A DNA stretch of 64,000 bases from NCBI RefSeq assembly GCF_030770395.1, contig NZ_CP132480.1, positions 1,475,335 through 1,539,334 of the forward strand, read 5' to 3'. The notes under the pieces were generated by a model. It saw only the letters and a list, made by a program, of their open reading frames with translations, did not search any database and was not told where the DNA came from. The stretch comes from Telluria beijingensis. GTDB lineage: Bacteria; Pseudomonadota; Gammaproteobacteria; Burkholderiales; Burkholderiaceae_D. This document shows, in pieces, positions 54,527 through 64,000 of the stretch. Position 1 is the first letter of the stretch. The number at the start of each line of letters is the position of its first letter. The translations under genes and the position numbers were made by a program.

Positions 54527-56688
54527 TTTTCCCTTTCCATTCGAAGTAAATCAAACCGCGGGTCGCTCCGCAGTGCCAGTAAATCTGGTTCGGTACTGAT
54601 TAACTTTGTTGGGTAGCCAAGCTGTTGCGCACTGATCAGCTCGGCTAACGCAGCTTCGCGCTGCCCAGTAACTTCATATGCTACTGCTGCTCGAAAACGG
54701 ATGTCAGCGCTGGAAGGTTTAGCGGTGACTGCCTTCTGGCTCAGCAACGACGCAGTATTGGAGTCGCCTAATTTAGCAGCATATAATCCCATGCGCGAGA
54801 CCAGCGTAGCGTCGTCTGGAGTACGCTTCAGCAAGGGCTTTATCAATGCAAGCGCATTGCGATAAGCGTCTTGAGAATCACGTTCGCGACCTGGAATCCA
54901 TCGCAAGGTATCGGCCAGGTTTGCCCATCTTAAGTAAGCGATGCTATTTCCTTTTGTTGCGGAAACCGCGCGTTCGAATGCTTTAGCAGCTCCAATGTAG
55001 TCGCCGCGACTAAAGAGAGCGTTTCCTAGATTGCTGTAAAGCAATCCATTAGGCCGCACCTGTAATCCTTTTTGTAATACCTGAAGTGCCTCTTCTTCTC
55101 GACCTTGCCTTACCAGTATGGTGCTTAAATTGGCGTAAGCATAGATTGCATCAGGCTCGATCTGAATACTCTTCCGAAAAGCCTTTTCAGCGCCTGAGTA
55201 ATCGTTCTGTCGAGCACGTAGTTCGCCTGATTGATCCATGAACATACGTTCGGTTGGATGTCGTTCGAGTGCTGTCTTGATACTACGTTCGGCTTCTTCG
55301 TAACGCTGCATATACATAAGGACGCCGTTTTTCGTATTAAGTGCAAATAGGTTTGATGGATCTAATTGGAGAGATTGTTCGGCTAGCTGGAGGCTTTCCT
55401 CTTGCCGGTTTTGCTGCCAGCGCACGTATGCCTTGGCCGCATAACCAAGCGCTAGCTGATCGTCCAGGGCCAGGGCTGCTTGTGCACTGGCATCTGCCCG
55501 TTGCAGCCAACTTGCATCGCCGCGATCTCCAGCATAACGCAATGTATGGGTCAAAGCCATGCCAGCTGCCGCTGCGGCATGATTCGGTTTTTTTTCTAAT
55601 ATGGCACTAAAATTTTCGGTCGCGATGTCAAGGCTGCCTTCACGATCAAAGTGACGCAGGGCTGTCATGCCATTTGACATTCGCGTTGCCTCAGATATTG
55701 AGGGCAACCATTGGCGTGGTAGTTTATTAGAAATTGATATGTATGTTATGCCACCCGCCACTATAAGGATGAGTAAAGCGTAGTACCCAATCTTGCGCCA
55801 TGTGCTACTGGATGGTAAAGGAATTGTGCTTATTTTGGGCAATTTAGATGTCGAGGAAGCTGGGGAACGTAATGCTCGCGCAGCTGCTTTAACGGCATCC
55901 ATTGTTGGTATGCGTGTAGCCGGGTCAGGTGCACACATTGATCGCACCAAGGCGACCATATCCTGATCGGAATCCGACGCAAAAGCCCATTGAGAGCAAG
56001 ACGACTGCACCTGAGCGGCAGCCAATGCCAGCCCATGCAAATGCGCAAACGGCCGCTCCCCATGCATCATCTCGTACATCAGCACACCAACCGCGTAAAT
56101 ATCGCTGAGCGCACTCGGATGCTTGCCATTCAAGATTTCAGGAGCCAGGTAGGCGATGGTCCCCTGAGTCTGCAACACGTCGCCTGACTCGGTCGCAAGC
56201 GGATCGATCTTGCGCGCCAGCCCAAAATCCATGATGCGCACCTGACCCGACGGCTCGATCATCAGATTGGCCGGCTTCAAATCGCCATGGATCAAACCCG
56301 CCGCATGCGCCTGCGCCATCGCATCCGCCAACTGGCAAACGATATCGAGTATCTGCTCGCGCGACAGCTCGGTCGTGGACAGCAGCTGATGCAGGGTCTT
56401 CCCCCCAACGAGCTCCATCACGATCGACTTGCTATGGCCGTCGTCTTCGAGTGAATAAATCTGGATGAACGCAGGATGCCGCAGCGATGCCGCCAGACGG
56501 GCTTCCTGCAGCAGATTATCCGGCTGGTCGCGCACCAGGTCGGGCTTGAGGCGCTTGATTGCAACGGTTCGCTGCAAGGCCGGATCCCACGCCTCATGCA
56601 CGTCGCCAAACCCGCCATTGCCAAGCAGCTTACCGAGGCGATAGCGCTCGGTACTGGGAGTAGCAAGGAGGTCGGGCGAAGAAGTCAT
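54523..56688 (-). CDS. Membrane Ser/Thr protein kinase with C-terminal TPR repeats
   Basis: A 721-residue Hanks-type kinase. The catalytic domain (15-275) has the G-loop GNGGFGDV, Lys45, Glu62, the catalytic loop HGDLKPAN (134-141, Gly in place of the usual Arg) and DFG (154-156). A single membrane helix (about 300-320) places the C-terminal part outside, where about ten TPR-like repeats follow (345-700). The HGD loop marks kinases not needing activation-loop phosphorylation. It diverges from the DUF3395-repeat gene and probably signals to the FHA-sigma54 protein. Confidence 0.9.
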   Translation of the reverse strand: MTSSPDLLATPSTERYRLGKLLGNGGFGDVHEAWDPALQRTVAIKRLKPDLVRDQPDNLLQEARLAASLRHPAFIQIYSLEDDGHSKSIVMELVGGKTLHQLLSTTELSREQILDIVCQLADAMAQAHAAGLIHGDLKPANLMIEPSGQVRIMDFGLARKIDPLATESGDVLQTQGTIAYLAPEILNGKHPSALSDIYAVGVLMYEMMHGERPFAHLHGLALAAAQVQSSCSQWAFASDSDQDMVALVRSMCAPDPATRIPTMDAVKAAARALRSPASSTSKLPKISTIPLPSSSTWRKIGYYALLILIVAGGITYISISNKLPRQWLPSISEATRMSNGMTALRHFDREGSLDIATENFSAILEKKPNHAAAAAGMALTHTLRYAGDRGDASWLQRADASAQAALALDDQLALGYAAKAYVRWQQNRQEESLQLAEQSLQLDPSNLFALNTKNGVLMYMQRYEEAERSIKTALERHPTERMFMDQSGELRARQNDYSGAEKAFRKSIQIEPDAIYAYANLSTILVRQGREEEALQVLQKGLQVRPNGLLYSNLGNALFSRGDYIGAAKAFERAVSATKGNSIAYLRWANLADTLRWIPGRERDSQDAYRNALALIKPLLKRTPDDATLVSRMGLYAAKLGDSNTASLLSQKAVTAKPSSADIRFRAAVAYEVTGQREAALAELISAQQLGYPTKLISTEPDLLALRSDPRFDLLRMEREK

Positions 56689-56784
56689 GTGCGGCTCGTC
56701 AGATCGGCGCAGGCGCCGTAAATACTACAGGAAAAGAATCTTGCCGAACACACATTGCTGACTCCGTGATTCGGGCACCTACCG

Positions 56785-56878
56785 TGTCAACGTATCCGTT
56801 GACATGTAAAAACACCCGCTGTTTTACACCCATTTGGCATAAAGAGTCGACTAAAACGTCGAATCTGTTGCTGCAACA
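56785..56878. promoter_or_regulatory. Cluster of palindromes, candidate enhancer for the sigma54 promoter
   Basis: TGTCAACG-TATC-CGTTGACA (56785-56804) is a perfect eight-base-arm palindrome about 90 bases upstream of the -24 element, the normal place for an activator site. Three further dyads follow: TGTAAAA/TTTTACA (56805-56828), TCGAC/GTCGA (56847-56862) and TGTTGC/GCAACA (56866-56878). The first is the best candidate for binding by the neighbouring activator. The remaining part of the 320-base divergent gap shows only the kinase start region. Confidence 0.55.
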
Positions 56879-56892
56879 CCATTGTTTCAGGG

Positions 56893-56908
56893 TGGCACGG
56901 AGTTTGCA
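56893..56908 (+). promoter_or_regulatory. Sigma54 (-24/-12) promoter of the DUF3395-repeat gene
   Basis: TGGCACGGAGTTTGCA agrees with the consensus TGGCAC-N5-TTGCW at every defined position, including the spacing. It is oriented towards the gene at 57009, giving a leader of about 90 bases. A sigma54 activator gene lies 3 kb away. Confidence 0.85.
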
Positions 56909-57008
56909 AATAATTGCTTATAGCGAGAAGGAAGAACAACAAACACGATTTTTCCCCATCGTTGCTCTTGACGAAAAGCATGTTATTCACTCCGGAAAGA
57001 AGATTCAA

Positions 57009-59135
57009 ATGGCTACCCACAACACAGGCGTTCTGCAGATCGTTGGCGCGGCGTATGGACTCAAGCAGGTGACCGCGCAAGTCATCAAGCTGGTCAACCG
57101 CCAGTCCTACCCGGAATCCCTGGCTGTTTTGGCAAGCAACCAGACTTTCGGCGACACCTGGATCGGCCACGAGAAGACGCTGACGGTCGTCTACCGCTAC
57201 GACGGCGGTCCCACCTTCGTGGCGACGGCCTCGGAAGGCCAGACCCTGAACATCGGCGTGCCGCAGTTCGAGCAGGCCGCCCAGGCACCTGTCCCGGCGC
57301 CGCAGGACGATGCCGCGCAGCCGGCGTTGACGGTATGGGGCGCAAGTTTCGGCCCGCTCGATGTCAGCACGACGGTGCGCGGCCTGGTCGACGGGACGAC
57401 CGGAACCCTGTCCCTGGTCCCCAGTAACGTGACCTTCGGCGCCGGCTGCGAAGGCAAGCGCAGCGCCTTCGTCATCGTCGCCAGCTATAGCGGCCAGGTG
57501 CCGTTCATCGACATCGTCGTCGAGGGCAATCCCTATGCGCTCGGCTACCGTCCGCCGCTGCACATCCTGAGCGCCTTCTATGGCCTGAAGGACGTCACCG
57601 ACATCGTCCGCGCCAGCGTCAACCGGCGCAAGCTGTCGGTCAGCGCTTCGAGCAGCGTGTTCGGCGACGGCTGGCCCGCCATGCGCAAGACCCTGCACGT
57701 GGTCTACCAGTACGGCGACCGCAAGCCGCAGATGGCCGCGACTACCGAGAACCAGCTTCTGCACATCGACTACGACCCGGCCGCACCCGCCGCCCAGGCG
57801 TCGCTCGACCCGCGCGCCCTGAACATCATCGCGGCCGCCTACGGTCCGGTCGACGTCACGGCGAAGGTGGTGGCGCTGGTGGAGAACGGCAGCCTGTCGT
57901 TCACGGCGGACAGCCTGACCTTCGGCGACACCTGGCCGGCCGCCGTCAAGGCGTTCTCGATGGTGTATAGCTGGGGTACGACTGCGGTATCGAGCGTCAA
58001 CGTTCCCGAAGAGACGCCGGTCTCGATCACCCAGCCCGAGCCAGCCTTTGCCGCCGACCGGACCTTCGTCTCGCTGGCCGGACTGCTGGCCGCCGGCGAC
58101 GAGATCAAGCTCCAGACCGCCGCCGGCGGCTACTGGTCGCTCGCCGCCGATGGCCTGGTCACCGCGCTCGGAACCTCGAGCGATGCGGCCGAGGTGTTCA
58201 CCATCTGCGTCCCGGAAGCCCTCGAGACGGCCGCCATCGCCCTGCGCTGCCGCGACGGCAGCTACCTGGCCGCCGGCCCGGATGGCGCCCTGCGTGCCGG
58301 TGGCGGCGTGGCGGACGCGGTCCAGCTGATGGCATCGCTGCAGGCCAATGGCGCCATCAATATCGGTGTCGTCGGTGGCGCGGGCGCGCCCTTCATCGCG
58401 GTCGCCGCGAGCGGCGCCATCGCGGTGGACGGCAGCTACGACACCAATTTTTCGACCTGCTTCAACCTGCTGCTGAACCCCACGCGGGCCGGCAACGCCA
58501 GTCACTTGCAGGCTTTCGCCAGCGAGACGATGCTGGACGGTCCGGTCGACATGAAGCTGGTGAAAGTGGTGTGGAAGCTGACCGGAGGCTGCTTTCTAGC
58601 GGCCGGTCTCGGCCCGCTGCTTGGCGACCCGCGCCAGATCGGTCCTACCTTGTACCGTTTCCTGCGGCGCTATCCCGCTGTGATGAACAAGATCGCGATC
58701 CTGATCGCGACCATCAACTGCAACCGCGCGATACCGTCCAGCGCCTTGCTGTCCGTGCTCAAGGCGATCCACGAGGCGGGCATCCTCATGCCGGTGCTGC
58801 GCATGACGCTGTCGACGACCGGATGGATGGGGATTTCGTGGGCCATCGTCACGATCCTGACGAAAGTGCAGGGCGGCGCCACGGCGGGAGCCGAGCCGGG
58901 CGAGAGTTTCGCCGGCTGGGCTTACGAGACCACGATGGACATGCTCGACTACATCAATTCCACGGGTGGCACGGCGCTGATGCTGGCATATGAACGCATG
59001 ATCGGCGCCGACCAGCCGATCATCCGCCGCGGGCAGGGCGGTGGCGTGTCCAGCCTGCGCGCGCGGACGGGACCGCAAGAGATGTCGCGTACGGCGCTGG
59101 GACCATTGCCACGTCCCTTTCCGGCCCACATCTGA
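57009..59135 (+). CDS. Protein with four DUF3395-like repeats, a fascin-like region and helical tail
   Basis: A 708-residue protein without signal peptide. ATG 57009 is taken as start: codon use before it is unlike coding sequence, and the sigma54 promoter lies between. Four repeats (7-83, 106-173, 184-254, 271-339) share I.GA.YG..DVT..V..LV and FGD.W.....K.L.VVY, a pattern I associate with DUF3395 (C-terminus of DNAJC11). Residues 352-488 look like a beta-trefoil of the fascin kind (GYWSLAADGLV, DGSYLAAGPDGAL). Residues 495-665 are helical and partly hydrophobic. Function unknown; expression depends on sigma54. Confidence 0.82.
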   Translation: MATHNTGVLQIVGAAYGLKQVTAQVIKLVNRQSYPESLAVLASNQTFGDTWIGHEKTLTVVYRYDGGPTFVATASEGQTLNIGVPQFEQAAQAPVPAPQDDAAQPALTVWGASFGPLDVSTTVRGLVDGTTGTLSLVPSNVTFGAGCEGKRSAFVIVASYSGQVPFIDIVVEGNPYALGYRPPLHILSAFYGLKDVTDIVRASVNRRKLSVSASSSVFGDGWPAMRKTLHVVYQYGDRKPQMAATTENQLLHIDYDPAAPAAQASLDPRALNIIAAAYGPVDVTAKVVALVENGSLSFTADSLTFGDTWPAAVKAFSMVYSWGTTAVSSVNVPEETPVSITQPEPAFAADRTFVSLAGLLAAGDEIKLQTAAGGYWSLAADGLVTALGTSSDAAEVFTICVPEALETAAIALRCRDGSYLAAGPDGALRAGGGVADAVQLMASLQANGAINIGVVGGAGAPFIAVAASGAIAVDGSYDTNFSTCFNLLLNPTRAGNASHLQAFASETMLDGPVDMKLVKVVWKLTGGCFLAAGLGPLLGDPRQIGPTLYRFLRRYPAVMNKIAILIATINCNRAIPSSALLSVLKAIHEAGILMPVLRMTLSTTGWMGISWAIVTILTKVQGGATAGAEPGESFAGWAYETTMDMLDYINSTGGTALMLAYERMIGADQPIIRRGQGGGVSSLRARTGPQEMSRTALGPLPRPFPAHI

Positions 59136-59174
59136 TTCGTAAATTGCCCGGTCGGGCTGGAAGCGTCGGTTATA

Positions 59175-59190
59175 CTGTGTTTTTATACAG
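59175..59190 (+). promoter_or_regulatory. LexA (SOS) box upstream of dnaE2
   Basis: CTGTGTTTTTATACAG gives CTGT-N8-ACAG 27 bases before the GTG start. The following bases (TATTGGCTGTTTGACAGCCC) resemble those after the imuA LexA box, so the two SOS promoters are related. Confidence 0.88.
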
Positions 59191-59216
59191 TATTGGCTGT
59201 TTGACAGCCCCGCAGC

Positions 59217-62417
<3,201 letters not shown>

Positions 62418-62420
62418 TGG

Positions 62421-64000
62421 TTATGCGGTGGTTGGACGCGTGGACGGCAAAGCCGTCCACCCCACGGTGCTTATTGCGGTCGCTTCACGCGCTGCCCGAC
62501 CCGGCGCGCTTGCCTGCAACTGGAACACCTGCAAGGCCTGCGACACCTCGTCGGTCTGCCTTGCCAGCGTGGCCGCCGCGGCGGCCGCTTCTTCCACCAG
62601 CGCCGCGTTCTGCTGCGTGATCGCGTCGAGCTGCGTCACTGCCTGGTTGACCTGGCCGATGCCTCCCGACTGCTCGCGCGTGCTGCTTGCGATCTCGTCC
62701 ATCACGCGGGTGACCTGGTCGACCGCGCCCACCACTTCCTGGATCGCCGCGCCGGCCGCCACGCTCAGGCGGTTGCCGTTGCCGACGTCCACGATCGAGG
62801 CGTCGATCAGCGCCTTGATCTCCTTGGCCGCGACCGCGCTGCGCTGGGCCAGCGTGCGCACTTCGCCCGCCACCACCGCGAAACCGCGGCCCTGCTCACC
62901 GGCGCGCGCCGCTTCCACGGCGGCGTTCAGGGCCAGGATATTGGTCTGGAAGGCGATGCCGTCGATCATGCCGACGATGTCGAGCACCTTGTGCGACGAG
63001 GCGCTGATCGCTTCCATCGTGCTCACCACCTGGTCGACTGTGCGCTGGCCGTTGCTGGCCGTCGTGGCGGCGCGGCGCGCCAGGTCGCTGGCTCCATTGA
63101 CGCTTTCGGCGCTCTGCGCCACGTTGTGGGTCAGCTGTTCCATGCTGGCCGCCGTCTGTTGCAGGTTGGACGATTGGGTCTCGGTGCGGCTCGACAGGTC
63201 CAGGTTGCCGGTCGCGATTTCCCCGGTCGCGTGGCGGATCTCGTCGAAGTTGGCGCGCACGTCGCCGATCACGCTGAACAGGTTGACCGCCGACTGGCGC
63301 AGGGCCGCCACCAGCTGGCCCATTTCGTCGTCGCGGCGCGGCGCCAGGCGGCAGGTGAGGTCGCCGCCGGCCAGGCGGCGCGCGAAGCGCGAGGCGTCGG
63401 CCAGCGGCGCCAGCACGTTGCGGCGCAGGCTGGACCACAGGCCCAGCACCATGGCCAGCGAAGCTGCCAGCGACAGCAAGGTCCACGCCGGCAGGCCATC
63501 GCGCCAGCATTCGACCGTGATCGCCGCCAGCAGCACGGCCAGCAGGCCCATGCCGCCGTCGACCTGCGCGCGCAGCGACAGTCGGCCCAGCGCCGCCAGG
63601 CGCCCGCGCAGGCCGCCGTGTTCGACGCGGCCATTGCGCAGCACCAGGCCACGTGGATTGCCGGCCTTGAATTCGGCGTACAGCGCCGCCGCTTCGCGCA
63701 CCTGCCCGCGGGCCGGCTTGGTGCGCACCGACATATAGCCGACCGCCTGGCCGTTCTCGAGCACCGGCGTCACGTTCGCATACACCCAGTAATAATCGCC
63801 GTTCTTGCAGCGGTTCTTGACCATGCCGCTCCACGGCTGGCCGGCGCGGATCGTCCGCCACATGTCGGCGAAGGCCTCGGCCGGCATGTCCGGATGGCGC
63901 AGGATGTTCTGCGGCGCGCCGATCAGCTCTTTTTCGGTAAAGCCGCTGACCTGCATGAAATACGGGTTCGCATAGCGAATATTGCCCTGCAAATCGGTGG
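62421..64000 (-). CDS. PAS-containing chemoreceptor, Aer-like, 5' end outside window
   Basis: The frame is open to the window edge. The first visible residues, [27 protein letters not shown], are those of an Aer-type PAS domain whose start is only some twenty codons away in relatives. A membrane region (about 165-205) follows, then HAMP and a signalling domain with tip [30 protein letters not shown]. It probably senses redox state or energy. The last residues ([15 protein letters not shown]) come from a hairpin repeat at the 3' end, suggesting a shifted stop. Confidence 0.9.
   Translation of the reverse strand, partial: TDLQGNIRYANPYFMQVSGFTEKELIGAPQNILRHPDMPAEAFADMWRTIRAGQPWSGMVKNRCKNGDYYWVYANVTPVLENGQAVGYMSVRTKPARGQVREAAALYAEFKAGNPRGLVLRNGRVEHGGLRGRLAALGRLSLRAQVDGGMGLLAVLLAAITVECWRDGLPAWTLLSLAASLAMVLGLWSSLRRNVLAPLADASRFARRLAGGDLTCRLAPRRDDEMGQLVAALRQSAVNLFSVIGDVRANFDEIRHATGEIATGNLDLSSRTETQSSNLQQTAASMEQLTHNVAQSAESVNGASDLARRAATTASNGQRTVDQVVSTMEAISASSHKVLDIVGMIDGIAFQTNILALNAAVEAARAGEQGRGFAVVAGEVRTLAQRSAVAAKEIKALIDASIVDVGNGNRLSVAAGAAIQEVVGAVDQVTRVMDEIASSTREQSGGIGQVNQAVTQLDAITQQNAALVEEAAAAAATLARQTDEVSQALQVFQLQASAPGRAAREATAISTVGWTALPSTRPTTA
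62440..62460. repeat. Perfect hairpin inside the chemoreceptor 3' end
   Basis: Nine-base arms GTGGACGGC/GCCGTCCAC with an AAA loop, 22 bases after the dnaE2 stop. There is no T run. It looks like a dispersed element that both genes' ends have absorbed. Confidence 0.55.

Noticed and set aside
56766..57008. An in-frame ATG 81 codons before the DUF3395-repeat protein
   Set aside because: It lies upstream of the consensus sigma54 promoter and the translated residues do not resemble the rest of the protein.

Overview
The window is a GC-rich chromosomal segment of a Gram-negative bacterium. It most likely comes from a Burkholderiales member of the Oxalobacteraceae, of the Massilia/Telluria/Duganella type. 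Supporting signs are a betaproteobacterial general porin, a PEP-CTERM protein, an ImuA/ImuB/DnaE2 SOS mutasome, a QseBC-like two-component pair and short dispersed palindromes that translate as SLPRRRESK. The genus is inference. I saw no rRNA, tRNA, CRISPR array or prophage.

Layout. 1-4.4 kb: five unlinked genes (secreted hydrolase, royal-jelly/yellow family protein, DUF4230 protein, methyltransferase). 4.5-19.7 kb: one long co-directional catabolic operon with tight spacing. It holds an NMT1/SsuA-type ABC importer, two SDR dehydrogenases, a cupin, an alpha/beta hydrolase, an IclR regulator, a ThDP-dependent decarboxylase-like enzyme, an aspartate dehydrogenase homologue, an aldehyde dehydrogenase, a two-domain VOC (extradiol-like) enzyme, a tiny protein, a Rieske oxygenase and its flavin/2Fe-2S reductase. 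A terminator follows, then a porin and a chemoreceptor. The substrate is unknown; uptake, ring oxidation, cleavage and side-chain processing are all represented. 21.4-26.7 kb: an unusual operon of DUF2760 protein plus two different Hsp70 proteins. 26.8-29.6 kb: an orphan HepT-like protein and the SOS genes imuA-imuB behind a LexA box. 29.7-43 kb: mostly housekeeping and regulatory genes (MerR switch, hydrolase, AAA ATPase, tyrosyl-tRNA synthetase with a candidate tyrosine-rich leader peptide, M61 peptidase, Hsp20 behind a ROSE-type RNA thermometer, DegP-like protease, QseBC-like pair, LivJ-like binding protein, a degenerate primase-like protein). 43-52 kb: a GH43 arabinanase with a PEP-CTERM gene, a glycosyltransferase-like gene, an intact IS1595-family element, a TonB-dependent receptor and a PhzF-family protein. 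52.4-59.1 kb: the most unusual locus. It contains an FHA-sigma54 activator, a TPR-bearing membrane Ser/Thr kinase with a small partner gene, and a 708-residue protein with four DUF3395-like repeats, a fascin-like region and a helical tail. That last gene sits behind a consensus sigma54 promoter and several palindromes. 59.2-64 kb: dnaE2 with its own LexA box, then a PAS-containing chemoreceptor cut by the window end.

Functional links. The IclR gene and two similar TGTYTCATAT sites upstream of the importer suggest substrate-responsive control of the catabolic operon. The imuAB and dnaE2 loci lie 30 kb apart but have nearly the same LexA-controlled promoter. The FHA-sigma54 regulator, the kinase and the sigma54 promoter look like a self-contained signalling module whose output is the DUF3395-repeat protein. 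Assignments rest on reading motifs by eye; no database search was run.
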